A stretch of 64,000 nt of DNA from a bacterium (GTDB taxonomy: Bacteria > Pseudomonadota > Alphaproteobacteria > Sphingomonadales > Sphingomonadaceae): positions 19,897-83,896 of the forward strand of contig JAVBXL010000047.1 in assembly GCA_030824575.1 (NCBI GenBank). Reading direction: 5' to 3'. Both the position numbers and the translations under genes were made by a program. Positions 7,686 to 17,333 of this stretch are shown piece by piece. The first letter of the stretch is position 1. Every line of letters begins with the position of its first letter. The notes below the pieces were generated by a model that saw only the letters and a program-made list of their open reading frames with translations, was not told the origin of the DNA and ran no database searches.

Positions 7686-9839
7686 ATGGGCGTGACGGAA
7701 GCTGTTTGCATGGAGGAAGCGGAAATCCTGGGTCATGGCCTGCCGTCCGCCTCGCTGGACTGCCTGCTGCGGCCCCGGTCGGTCGCGATCGTCGGCGCGT
7801 CGGACAAGCCCGGCGCGCTGGGCGCATCGGTGCTGGCCAACCTTGTGCGCCAGGGGTTCGACGGCGACATCCATCTGGTCAATCCCAAGCGCACGGAGAT
7901 CGGCGGGCGGCCCTGCGTGGTCTCGGTCGATGATCTGCCAGAAGGTGTCCATGTCGCCGTCCTCGCTATCCCGCGCGCTGGCGTGCTGGACACGATGCGC
8001 GGCCTCGCCCGCCGCGGCGTGGGCGCTGCGGTCATCTTCTCCGCCGGCTTTGCGGAGGACGGGCCGCAGGGCCTGGCCGACCAGCAAGAGATCGGTCGCA
8101 TCGCGCGCGAAAGCGGCATGGTGGTCGAAGGCCCCAATTGCCTGGGCCTCGTCAATTTCCGCGACAATGTCTCGCTGACCTTCATCGAAATGCCCGAAGC
8201 CAAGGCGCAGGGCGACCGCCGCGTCGGCATCGTCTCGCAATCGGGCGCGATGGCGGCCGTACTGGCGACGACCATGATCCACCGCGCCGTGCCCTTGAAC
8301 TGCTACATCTCCACCGGCAATGAAGCGGCCAGCGGGATCGAGGATTATCTCGCCTATCTCGTCGATCAGCCCGACACCGCCGTCATCGCGCTTATCGCCG
8401 AACATGTCCGCGACCCCGCCCGCTTCCTCGCCGCCGCCCGCGCCGCAAAGGCGGCAGGCAAATCGGTCGTCCTGCTCCATCCCGGCCGCAGCGCGGCAGG
8501 TGCGGAAAGCGCCGCCACCCATACCGGCGCGATGGCGGGCGACCATGCCGTCATGGCCGTCCATGTCCAGCGCGCGGGCGTCATCCTGGCCGACTCGCTG
8601 GAGGAACTGGGCGACATCGTCGAAATCCTCGTCCGCTCGCCCGACGCCGGGATCGGCGGGACCGGCGTCATCGCCGAATCCGGCGCGTTCAAGGCGATGA
8701 TGCTCGATCTGGCCGAAGCCGTCGCCCTCGACCTGCCCAAGCTGACCGATGCCGATAGCCCGGCGCTGCGCGCGGCGCTGCCCGATTTCGTCCCCGTCAC
8801 CAACCCAATGGACATCACCGCGCAGGGGCTGGTCGATCCTGGCCTCTACGGCCGCACGCTCGCCGCGCTGGCGCAGGACGACCGGATCGGCACGATCCTC
8901 CTCACCCTGATCCAGACCGACACTGGCACCTCGCACATCAAGTTCAAGGCGGTTCTGGACGCGCTTCAGGCGATCGGCGCAACCAAGCCGGTCATCGTCG
9001 GCGGCGTGGATGAAGGCGGCGGCGTGTTCGCCGACGATCTCGCCGCGCTGCGTGCCGCTGGCGTCACCTATCTGCCCACCGCCGAACGAACCCTGCGCGC
9101 ACTCGCCCGCATCGCCGCCCATCGCCAGCGCGACGAGGCGGTGGCCCCGCTCGACGCCCAGCCCGTGCCCGATCTGGCGCAGGTCGGCAGCACCATCCCC
9201 GAACATCGCTCCAAAGCGATCATGGGCGCGCAGGGCATTGCCTTCCCAGCCTTCGCACTCGCCCAGAGCGCAGCCGAAGCCGTCGCCGCTGCCGATCGCC
9301 TCGGTTATCCGGTGGTGCTCAAGGCCCAGTCGCCCGAACTACCGCACAAGAGCGACGCGGGCGGCGTCATCATCAACCTCGCGGACGCCGATGCCGTCAC
9401 AGCCGGCTGGGACCGGCTGATGACCAATCTCGCCACCTCGCGCCCCGGCCTCGCGCTTGACGGCGTGCTGGTGGAGGGGATGGCGGCCAAGGGCGTCGAA
9501 CTGATCGTCGGCGCGCGCAACGATCCGCATTGGGGACCGACCATCCTCGTCGGCTTCGGCGGCGTCGCGGCCGAACTGCTGCACGACGTCTGCCTGCTCC
9601 CGCCGGACCTGACCCGCGACGCGATCATCGCCCAGATCCGCACGCTGCGCATGGCCCCCTTGCTCGACGGTTTTCGCGGCGCCCCGGCGATGGACATCGG
9701 AGCGGTCGCCGACATCGTCCAGCGCCTGGGCCAAATGGTCGCCGCCACCCCCGCCATCCGCGAAGTCGATCTCAATCCCGTGATCGTCTATCCTGAAGGG
9801 CAGGGCGCCATCGCCCTCGACGCGCTGATTTCGCTCTAA
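7686..9839 (+). CDS. ferA: ADP-forming acyl-CoA synthetase, feruloyl-CoA synthetase-like
   Basis: About 717 residues of the NDP-forming acyl-CoA synthetase superfamily: CoA-binding domain with VGASDKPGALG (about 36-46), succinyl-CoA-ligase-like domain with the probable phospho-histidine in THTGAMAG (about His279), and a C-terminal ATP-grasp domain (PVVLKAQSPELPHKSDAGGV). FerA of SYK-6, which activates ferulate and other hydroxycinnamates, belongs to this family as I recall it. The ATG at 7686 has a strong GGGGAGAGGG site; an upstream ATG at 7641 lacks one. The adjoining MarR gene and the operator shared with a FerB-like gene support the feruloyl-CoA role. Acetate or another acid remains possible on sequence alone. 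Confidence 0.82.
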   Translation: MGVTEAVCMEEAEILGHGLPSASLDCLLRPRSVAIVGASDKPGALGASVLANLVRQGFDGDIHLVNPKRTEIGGRPCVVSVDDLPEGVHVAVLAIPRAGVLDTMRGLARRGVGAAVIFSAGFAEDGPQGLADQQEIGRIARESGMVVEGPNCLGLVNFRDNVSLTFIEMPEAKAQGDRRVGIVSQSGAMAAVLATTMIHRAVPLNCYISTGNEAASGIEDYLAYLVDQPDTAVIALIAEHVRDPARFLAAARAAKAAGKSVVLLHPGRSAAGAESAATHTGAMAGDHAVMAVHVQRAGVILADSLEELGDIVEILVRSPDAGIGGTGVIAESGAFKAMMLDLAEAVALDLPKLTDADSPALRAALPDFVPVTNPMDITAQGLVDPGLYGRTLAALAQDDRIGTILLTLIQTDTGTSHIKFKAVLDALQAIGATKPVIVGGVDEGGGVFADDLAALRAAGVTYLPTAERTLRALARIAAHRQRDEAVAPLDAQPVPDLAQVGSTIPEHRSKAIMGAQGIAFPAFALAQSAAEAVAAADRLGYPVVLKAQSPELPHKSDAGGVIINLADADAVTAGWDRLMTNLATSRPGLALDGVLVEGMAAKGVELIVGARNDPHWGPTILVGFGGVAAELLHDVCLLPPDLTRDAIIAQIRTLRMAPLLDGFRGAPAMDIGAVADIVQRLGQMVAATPAIREVDLNPVIVYPEGQGAIALDALISL

Positions 9840-9849
9840 CCCCCCCCGG

Positions 9850-9911
9850 GCTCCCGCGCAGGCGGGAGCCCAGTCCCACGCTCAGAACTGGGCTCCCGCC
9901 TGCGCGGGAGC
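9850..9911. repeat. REP-type palindromic repeat, family 1, copy 1
   Basis: A perfect 25-base inverted repeat (9850-9874 and 9887-9911) with a 12-base loop; core CCCGCGCAGGCGGGA and its complement. Near-identical elements occur at 15729-15794 and 57990-58050. It lies between convergent genes and may also act as a transcription terminator. Confidence 0.9.
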
Positions 9912-9926
9912 ACGGTGCTCTATGCC

Positions 9927-10433
9927 TTACGTCAGCGCATAATAACGCAGCACATTCCCGTCCGCGCGCCGCTCGCCCACGCCAATGAACACATGCTTGG
10001 TCAGCCAGTCATGTTTGCCGACCGGACATTCGAAACTGGGATTGCCGCGCAGATAATAATCCTGCTGCTCCACCGGTCCCCCGTCGCCAAACGCCCAGTC
10101 GCGCAGCCGCGCCATCGTGTCGGGCTTGCGCCCCCACAGAAACCCACGATTGTTGAGCAGGATCAGCGTCCCGTCCTCCTCCTCCAGCATATAGCGGGCG
10201 TCGAACACCGCGACATCGTCCGGCCGGAAATAGGCATAGTCGCCGCCCGATCCCGGCACCGCCTTGCCCTTGATTCGTGGCCCCTCGAACGTCCCGCCAT
10301 CGACATAGACGGCGCTGCGATTGCCCCCCATCGGCGTATTGACGATGGTCTGCACCCGCGGAAATTGCAGCCGCACCTCCATCGCAAATTCCAGCCGCGG
10401 ATTGTCCAGCGTCGAAAACAGATTTTCCATCAA
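9927..10433 (-). CDS. DUF3237 (UPF0311) family protein
   Basis: 168 residues matching the DUF3237 pattern: a beta-barrel-like small protein with VDGGTFEGPRIKGKAVPGSGGDY (about 45-67) and YFRPDDVAVFDARYMLEEEDGTLI. Biochemical function of the family is not established to my knowledge, though it often appears beside aromatic catabolism genes in sphingomonads. It overlaps the upstream SDR gene by four bases (ATGA), so it is translated from the same mRNA as the SDR and the NTF2-like gene, under the palindrome at 11635-11648. Confidence 0.8.
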   Translation of the reverse strand: MMENLFSTLDNPRLEFAMEVRLQFPRVQTIVNTPMGGNRSAVYVDGGTFEGPRIKGKAVPGSGGDYAYFRPDDVAVFDARYMLEEEDGTLILLNNRGFLWGRKPDTMARLRDWAFGDGGPVEQQDYYLRGNPSFECPVGKHDWLTKHVFIGVGERRADGNVLRYYALT

Positions 10434-11179
10434 CCCAACTCCAGCGTGCCGCCATCCACGAACAGATTGGCGGCGGTGATAAAACTGGCCTCGTCCGACG
10501 CCAGGAACAGAACAGCGCGCGCGACTTCCTCGGCGCGCCCCATGCGTTTCATCGGCACCGCCGCGATCATCATCTCGCGCATATTGTCGACATCATCGTC
10601 GCTCATGCCCGGATTACGATGCAACAGCGGCGTCTCGATCGGGCCGGGGCTGACCAGGTTGACGCGAATGCCCTCGCCCACCAGTTCGCCCGCGATCACC
10701 TTCATCGCGGCATATAGCCCTCCCTTGGCCGCGGCATAGGCGGTGTTCCCCGGAACAAAGGCATGGCCGCCGATCGATCCGGTCGCCACGATCGACCCGC
10801 CCCGGCGCATCAGCCGTAACGCCTTCTGGATGGCGAACACGCACCCGCGCAGATTGACGCCATGGACATGGTCCCAATCATCGGGCGTCAGGTCACGGAA
10901 GGGCGCGAAGCCGCCCACGCCTGCATTGACGAACAGCGTATCGATCCGCCCGTCCTGCGCGGCGATATCGGCGATCACCGCCTCCATCGCGTCCAGATCG
11001 GCAATGTCTGCGCGATAGCCTCGCGCGCCCTCTATGCCACCAACCGCCGCATCGATCGTCGCCTGGTCGCGTCCGGTCAGCCGCACGCTCGCGCCTTCCG
11101 CCGCAAAGGCCTGCGCGCTGGCCAGCCCAATGCCGCTATTACCGCCCACCACCAGCACGATCTTGTCCTTGAATCGCAT
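10430..11179 (-). CDS. Short-chain dehydrogenase/reductase (SDR)
   Basis: 249 residues of classical SDR type: NAD(P)-binding VVGGNSGIG (about 10-18), NAG motif in FVNAGVGG, catalytic Ser in ATGSIGG and Tyr-Lys in YAAAKGG, plus NLVSPGPIETPLL. It oxidises a secondary alcohol or reduces a ketone. The ATG at 11179 was chosen because the nucleotide-binding fold starts right after it; the longer frame upstream has no homology. Middle gene of a three-gene operon with an NTF2-like protein and a DUF3237 protein. A ring side-chain C-alpha alcohol would fit the context, but the substrate is unknown. Confidence 0.85.
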   Translation of the reverse strand: MRFKDKIVLVVGGNSGIGLASAQAFAAEGASVRLTGRDQATIDAAVGGIEGARGYRADIADLDAMEAVIADIAAQDGRIDTLFVNAGVGGFAPFRDLTPDDWDHVHGVNLRGCVFAIQKALRLMRRGGSIVATGSIGGHAFVPGNTAYAAAKGGLYAAMKVIAGELVGEGIRVNLVSPGPIETPLLHRNPGMSDDDVDNMREMMIAAVPMKRMGRAEEVARAVLFLASDEASFITAANLFVDGGTLELG

Positions 11180-11193
11180 CGCTGCCTCCCGGC

Positions 11194-11583
11194 TCAAAAG
11201 GGGGAATGGGGATTGGGGCTGTCGGCCGGCACATCCTGCACCACGTCCCAATGCTCGACGATCCTCTCGCCTTCGACCCGGAAAATATCCATCACCGCAA
11301 AGCCGGTGTCGCCCGCCCATCGCCGCACATGATAATGGACGATCACATGGTCGCCATCGGCAAAACGCCGCTTGATGTCATGCACCGCATCCGGGTTCTC
11401 CCCGCGCACCTTGCGCAAGAAGGCTTTCAGCGGCTCCAGCCCGGTATCGACCCACTGGTTATGCTGGATATAGTCCGCCGCGATGAAGCGGTCGGCCGCA
11501 TCGCCGTCCATCGGGATCAGCACCTGCTCAAACATCACCTGGACCAGATCCAGGTTGCGCTGCTCCTGCGCGCTATAGCTCAT
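11194..11583 (-). CDS. NTF2/SnoaL-like small enzyme
   Basis: 129 residues with the SnoaL/NTF2 cone-fold pattern: an N-terminal helix pair, the ADYIQHNQWVDTGLEPLKAFL segment (about 36-56), then HVIVHYHVRRW and DIFRVEGERIVEHWDVVQDVP strands. Members include polyketide cyclases, dehydratases and the sphingomonad diarylpropane lyase LdpA, so the fold does not fix a reaction. It heads an operon with an SDR and a DUF3237 gene, divergent from a second NTF2-like gene, with the palindrome 11635-11648 between them. Catabolism of an aromatic dimer or side chain is a reasonable guess. Confidence 0.8.
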   Translation of the reverse strand: MSYSAQEQRNLDLVQVMFEQVLIPMDGDAADRFIAADYIQHNQWVDTGLEPLKAFLRKVRGENPDAVHDIKRRFADGDHVIVHYHVRRWAGDTGFAVMDIFRVEGERIVEHWDVVQDVPADSPNPHSPF

Positions 11584-11634
11584 AAGCCTCTCCCATCATT
11601 TTTCGCTGGCGTCCGACCGCCCTTTGTCCTTAAG

Positions 11635-11648
11635 ATAACGATCGTTAT
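11635..11648. promoter_or_regulatory. Palindromic operator ATAACGATCGTTAT (site 1 of 6)
   Basis: A perfect 14-base palindrome in the 119-base divergent region between two NTF2-like genes. The same core TAACGATCGTTA occurs before four other transcription units, and a slightly altered version before a fifth. A dimeric repressor of the TetR or MarR class is expected to bind it and control both operons. Confidence 0.75.
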
Positions 11649-11702
11649 TAAAAGGGCAAGCGGGCAGGGGAAAAATCCCGCCCCGAACGAAGGGAGAGGG
11701 CG

Positions 11703-12104
11703 ATGGATCGCGCCGACTATGATCGCTACGCGCAGGCCTTCAACAATCGCGACTATGACACAGTCTTCGATTTCTACGCGCCGGGCGCCGCCATCCGCTT
11801 CTTCGGCGTGGACCTCGGCACCCGCGAAGCCTTCAAACGCTTCTACGGCTTCCTCCACGCCCACGTCATCGAAACCCTGACGATCGAACGCTTCGCGTCC
11901 AGCGCCGATCTCGTCGCGCTCGAAGGGATCATTCGGGTCGAAGGGATAAAGGATCTCGACGCCGCCACGCTCGCCGCGCGGGGGCTGGACCAGTTCGCCC
12001 CGATCGCGAAGGGTCAGGTGCAGGCGATGCGCCAATATATTCATTATCATGTCGCCGGCGGCCAATTCACCAGCGTCGGCTGCGCGATCATCGGCTTGAC
12101 TTAA
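11703..12104 (+). CDS. NTF2/SnoaL-like small enzyme
   Basis: 133 residues with SnoaL-like layout: YDRYAQAFNNRDYDTVFDFYAPGAAIRFFGVDLGTREAFKRFYGFLHAHV (about 6-55), then alternating strands ending in QYIHYHVAGGQFTSVGCAIIGL. Clean GGGAGAGGGCG ribosome site just before the ATG. It is divergent from another NTF2-like gene and followed at a 28-base distance by a MarR regulator in the same direction. The reaction is unknown; cyclase, dehydratase and LdpA-type deformylation are all possible for this fold. Confidence 0.78.
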   Translation: MDRADYDRYAQAFNNRDYDTVFDFYAPGAAIRFFGVDLGTREAFKRFYGFLHAHVIETLTIERFASSADLVALEGIIRVEGIKDLDAATLAARGLDQFAPIAKGQVQAMRQYIHYHVAGGQFTSVGCAIIGLT

Positions 12105-12132
12105 CCACCGCCAGATGCCCTATCGGAACACC

Positions 12133-12696
12133 ATGTCGAACAGCAGCCCGCCCAGGAAATCGTCCGCGTCCGCCAAGTCACCGCGGCCGCGCGCTGCCGA
12201 AATCAGCCCCGCGGACACGCTGCATCGCGTGTTGCGGCTGGCGAACAAGCTGATGGCGCCCTTCTCCACTTATCTGGAACATCGCTACAAGATCAGCCTT
12301 AACGAATTTCGCCTGCTGATGCTGATCGGCCGCCACCCGCATTCGGCCAGTCACGAACTGGCCGAAATGACGGGCGTCAATCCGATGAGCGTCTCCCGCG
12401 CGGTCGCCGCGCTGCAAAAGCATGGCCGCATCGCGGTCGAACGCGACCCCGCCAACAAACGGCGCAAGACGCTGGTCCTGACCGACGAAGGCCGGCGTCT
12501 CTATGGCCTGATGCGCCCGCAGACGGACAAGGTGGCAACCTACCTCGTCTCGGCGCTCGCGACCCAAGAGGTCGATATGCTGAACCAGTATCTCGACATG
12601 CTGGTCGACACGCTCGAAGCCACTGACGATAGTGGCAACAGCCGTTTCCTGGAATTTACCCGTCCCGACGGCGACGACGAAGAACCCGCCGACTAA
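12133..12696 (+). CDS. MarR-family transcriptional regulator
   Basis: About 187 residues: a basic, Ser/Pro-rich N-terminal extension (SNSSPPRKSSASAKSPRPRA) followed by a MarR winged helix, YKISLNEFRLLMLIGRHPHSASHELAEMTGVNPMSVSRAVAALQKHGRIAVERDPANKRRKTLVLTDEG (about 60-128). An in-frame ATG at 12115 is also possible. The gene lies downstream of the palindrome at 11635-11648 in an apparent operon with an NTF2-like gene, so it could be autoregulated through it; it is therefore the best local candidate for the protein binding the six TAACGATCGTTA sites. That assignment is inference. Confidence 0.82.
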   Translation: MSNSSPPRKSSASAKSPRPRAAEISPADTLHRVLRLANKLMAPFSTYLEHRYKISLNEFRLLMLIGRHPHSASHELAEMTGVNPMSVSRAVAALQKHGRIAVERDPANKRRKTLVLTDEGRRLYGLMRPQTDKVATYLVSALATQEVDMLNQYLDMLVDTLEATDDSGNSRFLEFTRPDGDDEEPAD

Positions 12697-12700
12697 TGGG

Positions 12701-13588
12701 TCAGTCCTGCCGCGCCAGCGCGGCGGGCAATTCGGCCCGCAGCCGGTCCAGCAGACCGCTGATCTTGGGCAGCAAATGTCGGCGCTGCGGATAGACCGCC
12801 CAGATCGGCTCGTCATCGGGCCGGAAATCACCCAGCACCTCCTCCAGCGCGCCCGATGCGATATGCGGCAACAGGTAGAATTCGGGCAACTGGCATACCC
12901 CCATGCCCGCGATTGCCGCTTCCGCCACCGCGCCGCCGCTGTTGCAGCGCCATCGCCCCTTGGGCCTTATGCTCTCCGCCCGCCCGCCCCGCTGGAAACG
13001 CCACAGCGCCGATGTGCCGACCAGGCATTCGTGCCGCGACAGGTCGGCGGGCTTGGCGGGGCGGCCCTGCTGGTCGAGATAGGCAGGCGCGGCGCAGGTA
13101 TAGAGCCGGCGCGAGGCAATCCGCGTGCCGATCAGCCGCGATTCCGCCAGCTGCCCGGTGCGGATGGCCAGGTCATAGCCTTCGCCAACCAAGTCGACCA
13201 GCCGGTTGGTCAGGTCGATGCTGATCCGCAGCTTGGCATGGCTGGACGCATAGCGCCGCACGATCGGCGCGATGAAGCGCTCGCCCATTGCGGTGGAGCA
13301 GGTGATGCGGATGTCGCCCTGCGGCTCGCCGCCCTCGCTGATCATCGCGATCGCCTCGTCCCGTTCGGCGACGATCCGGCTGCAATGATCGAAAAAGACC
13401 CGCCCTGTATCTGTCAGCCTTACCGTGCGGGTGGTGCGGTGGAACAAAGGCACCTGCACCCGCGCCTCCAGCGCCGCGATGGCGCGGCTCATATGCGTGG
13501 TGGACAGGCCCAGCGCTTCCGCCCCCGCCTTGAAACTGCCCGCGGCCGCGATTGCGACGAATTCGTCTATGCCTTCCCAGCGGTGCAT
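12701..13588 (-). CDS. LysR-family transcriptional regulator
   Basis: 295 residues. N-terminal helix-turn-helix IDEFVAIAAAGSFKAGAEALGLSTTHMSRAIAALEARVQVPLFHRTTRTVRLTDTG (about 7-62), then a periplasmic-binding-like effector domain. The ATG at 13588 directly precedes the HTH; an upstream ATG at 13621 adds eleven unconserved residues. It is transcribed divergently from frmA-fghA across a 166-base gap, the usual LysR arrangement, so control of the formaldehyde operon is likely though not shown. Confidence 0.85.
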   Translation of the reverse strand: MHRWEGIDEFVAIAAAGSFKAGAEALGLSTTHMSRAIAALEARVQVPLFHRTTRTVRLTDTGRVFFDHCSRIVAERDEAIAMISEGGEPQGDIRITCSTAMGERFIAPIVRRYASSHAKLRISIDLTNRLVDLVGEGYDLAIRTGQLAESRLIGTRIASRRLYTCAAPAYLDQQGRPAKPADLSRHECLVGTSALWRFQRGGRAESIRPKGRWRCNSGGAVAEAAIAGMGVCQLPEFYLLPHIASGALEEVLGDFRPDDEPIWAVYPQRRHLLPKISGLLDRLRAELPAALARQD

Positions 13589-13754
13589 ATTGTCCCACCC
13601 TCGAAATAATGAATCCCGCAAATGCTTTCTTATCGCGCAGGCGGGATATTGCTAGAGCGGGCGGGACCATCGCCGTTCCGTCGCGGGCTTGCGCAAGCCC
13701 CTGCCGATCCGGCACAAGATTTTCCGATCATCGGACCAATTCGGGAGTAAACCC

Positions 13755-14866
<1,112 letters not shown>

Positions 14867-14867
<1 letters not shown>

Positions 14868-15715
14868 TGGAGACGGTCAGCACCAATCGCGCCTTTGGCG
14901 GCGTGCAGGGCGTGTACAAGCACGCCTCCGCCGCCACCGGCACGGACATGACCTTCTCGGTCTATGTCCCCCCGCATGAAGCCGGCGCAAAGCTGCCGGT
15001 CGTCTGGTATCTGTCGGGCCTCACCTGCACCCATGCCAATGTAACGGACAAGGGCGAATATCGCCGCCTTTGCGCGGAACTGGGCCTCATCTTCGTCGCC
15101 CCCGATACCTCGCCGCGCGGTGAGGGCGTCCCCGACGATGCAGAGGGCGCCTATGATTTCGGCCTCGGCGCGGGCTTTTATGTCGATGCGACGCAACCGC
15201 CCTTCGCGCAGCATTATCGTATGTTGTCCTATGTGACGCAGGATCTGCCCGCGCTGATCGCCGCAGAATTTCCCGTCGCCGACATGACCCGCCAATCGAT
15301 CATGGGCCATTCGATGGGCGGCCATGGCGCGCTTACCATCGGCCTGACCTTCCCCGACCGCTACAAGGCCGTATCGGCCTTCGCGCCAATCGTCGCGCCC
15401 TCGCAGGTGCCATGGGGGCACAAGGCGCTGGGCGGCTATCTGGGCGAAGATCGCGCCGTCTGGCGCAAGCATGATGCGGTCGCCCTCATAGAAGATGGCG
15501 CCCGTGTCGCTGACCTGCTGGTGGATCAGGGCGACGCCGACAATTTCCTCGCCGAACAGCTCAAGCCGCATCTGCTCGAACAGGCCTGCGCGGCGGCCGG
15601 CATCCCGCTGACGCTGCGCCTCCAACCGGGCTATGACCATAGCTATTATTGCATCTCGACCTTCATGGGCGATCACCTGCGCTGGCACGCCGAGCGGCTG
15701 ATGCGGGCCGGCTAG
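14867..15715 (+). CDS. fghA: S-formylglutathione hydrolase
   Basis: 282 residues of the esterase-D family. Nucleophile Ser lies in IMGHSMGGHGAL (about 145-156), preceded by the oxyanion segment WYLSGLTCTHANVTDKG (about 47-63), with the late His in GYDHSYYCISTFM. It hydrolyses S-formylglutathione to formate and glutathione, completing glutathione-dependent formaldehyde oxidation begun by FrmA. Start and FrmA stop overlap as TGATG, so the pair is translationally coupled. Confidence 0.95.
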
Positions 15716-15728
15716 ACCCTGGCACCAT

Positions 15729-15794
15729 GTGTTCCCGCGCAGGCGGGAACCCAGTCCTGACGTCGGAATTGGGTTCCCGCCTGCGCGGGAACAC
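15729..15794. repeat. REP-type palindromic repeat, family 1, copy 2
   Basis: 27-base inverted repeat (15729-15755 with 15768-15794) with one mismatch and the same core CCCGCGCAGGCGGGA as the elements at 9850 and 57990. Placed just after fghA, between convergent genes. Confidence 0.9.
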
Positions 15795-15839
15795 GCCGCG
15801 GGACTATTGGAGCCTGATGACTTTGGGTCTGACCAAACC

Positions 15840-15957
15840 CGTTCGTGCTGAGTAGAGACTGAGCTTGTCGAAGGCTCGTATCGAAGCATCGCTCACTATG
15901 CTTGATCCTTCGATATGCCATTTCGACTTCGCTCAATGGCTACTCAGGACGAGCGGA
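15840..15957. repeat. Second-family intergenic repeat (TGTCGAAG type)
   Basis: Contains GAGCTTGTCGAAGG (15871-15884) and partly complementary stretches around CCATTTCGACTTCGCTCAATGG (near 15917-15938). It resembles the element at 36430-36481 (GAGCCTGTCGAAGG). Together with the preceding REP it fills the 250-base gap between fghA and the MFS gene; no gene is seen there. Confidence 0.65.
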
Positions 15958-15964
15958 TTTCGCC

Positions 15965-17176
15965 CTAAGCACCCCGCCGCCCGCCCAGTCCCAGCATCAC
16001 CACCGCCATCAGCATGAAGCTGCCGCCCAGCAAAGCCGCCAGCGGCAGCACGGTCATCGACGGCAGCAGCGACACCGCGCCGCTCGCCAGCGCGGTGATC
16101 GCCAGTTGCAGCGTGCCGAGCAGCCCGGTCGCTGCGCCCGCGCCGCCGCCCGCAGCGTCCAGCGCGGAAATGGCGGCCGGGGTCAGGATCAGCCCGGCCA
16201 GCGCAAACAGCAGCATCGCATAAAGCTGGAACGCGCCGATCGAGACAGCGACCGAAACAGTTGTGAGCGTCAGCAGCGCCGTCGCCGCAATCGCGATCGT
16301 CGCTGCGATCGACACCAGCCGCCGCGCGCCAAAGCGTCGCATCAGCGACGGCGCGAACTGGGTGGCGATGATCGATATGACGGCGTTGAGCGCCAGCAAC
16401 AGGCTGTACTGGTGCGCGCTCAGGCCAAAGCCCTGCGTATAAAGAAAGGGGGCGGCGGTGACGAAGGCGAAGGGAATAGTGGTCGCCAGCCCCGCCACGA
16501 TCGTCCAGCCCAGAAAGGCCGGCGCGGTCAGCAACCGGCGATAGCTTTCCAGCATCGGCAACTGGTGCAGCCGCCGTTCGGGCGGCAGCGATTCCGGCAG
16601 GAAGAGGAGGACGGCGACCAGCGCGATCACCCCGCCGCCTGCCAGCAACACGAACAGCCCGGGCCACGTCATGACCTGCAACAGGTAACTGCCCGCCAAT
16701 GGCGCCAGCACCGGCGATATGCCGATGATCAGGAAGGTGAAAGCCATCAGTTGCGCGGCGCGATGGCCGCTATGCCGGTCGCGGATCATGGCGCGCACGC
16801 TCGCCGTTCCCGCACATGCCCCCATCCCCTGCAAAAATCGGCACGCGATCAACATGGTCAGGTTGGTCGCCATCGCGCAGGCGATCGACGCGACCGCGAA
16901 CAGCGCCAGCCCGCCGATCAACGGCCGCCGCCGCCCGAACCGGTCGCCCAGCGTGCCGAGCGGTATCTGCGCCAGCGCCAGTCCCAGGAAAAAGGCGGAC
17001 AGGGTGCGCTGCACCGTGCCGCTGTCCGCCGCCATCGCGCGCGCCATCCCCGGCATCGCGGGCAGGTACAGGTCGATGGCGAAGGGGCCAAGCGAGGATA
17101 GAAAGCCAAAGGCAATGCCCAGCAACAGGCTCGGCTCGCTGTCTGTTCGGCCGGCCGGGGTGGTGGCGTGCGGCAT
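15965..17176 (-). CDS. MFS transporter, Bcr/CflA-type efflux
   Basis: 403 residues with twelve predicted membrane segments. Family marks are FAIDLYLPAMPGMARAMAADSGTVQRTLSAFFLGLALAQIPLGTLGDRFGRRRPL (about 33-87) and the RFLQGMGACAGTASVRAMIRD motif, typical of Bcr/CflA drug:H+ antiporters. Its promoter region carries the palindrome 17203-17216, so it probably exports a toxic intermediate or substrate of the co-regulated aromatic pathways. A role in general drug resistance is the alternative. Confidence 0.87.
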   Translation of the reverse strand: MPHATTPAGRTDSEPSLLLGIAFGFLSSLGPFAIDLYLPAMPGMARAMAADSGTVQRTLSAFFLGLALAQIPLGTLGDRFGRRRPLIGGLALFAVASIACAMATNLTMLIACRFLQGMGACAGTASVRAMIRDRHSGHRAAQLMAFTFLIIGISPVLAPLAGSYLLQVMTWPGLFVLLAGGGVIALVAVLLFLPESLPPERRLHQLPMLESYRRLLTAPAFLGWTIVAGLATTIPFAFVTAAPFLYTQGFGLSAHQYSLLLALNAVISIIATQFAPSLMRRFGARRLVSIAATIAIAATALLTLTTVSVAVSIGAFQLYAMLLFALAGLILTPAAISALDAAGGGAGAATGLLGTLQLAITALASGAVSLLPSMTVLPLAALLGGSFMLMAVVMLGLGGRRGA

Positions 17177-17202
17177 CGTCTTGTCTGTCCTCTCCCTAAT
17201 TA

Positions 17203-17216
17203 ATAACGATCGTTAT
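17203..17216. promoter_or_regulatory. Palindromic operator ATAACGATCGTTAT (site 2 of 6)
   Basis: Perfect 14-base palindrome 27 bases upstream of the Bcr/CflA-type gene start (17176, minus strand), in the divergent region shared with the aromatic acid transporter gene. Identical to the sites at 11635, 33126 and 41849. Confidence 0.75.
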
Positions 17217-17279
17217 ATTTGTTTCTGGCTTTCCACAAGCATTTGCGTCGGGGCAGGCCGCGCGCCTTTCGATTTGCAT

Positions 17280-17300
17280 ATTGTGTCATCAGCATACAAT
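17280..17300. promoter_or_regulatory. FerC/MarR-type operator of the aromatic acid transporter
   Basis: ATTGTGTC-N5-GCATACAAT, 34 bases before the MFS start at 17334. It overlaps a possible promoter (TTGCAT at 17274-17279, TACAAT at 17295-17300, spacer a little short). It matches the sites before marR, ferA-like and ferB-like genes. Confidence 0.65.
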
Positions 17301-17333
17301 GTGCGCGGCACAAGATAGAGAGGAGCGCCGCCC

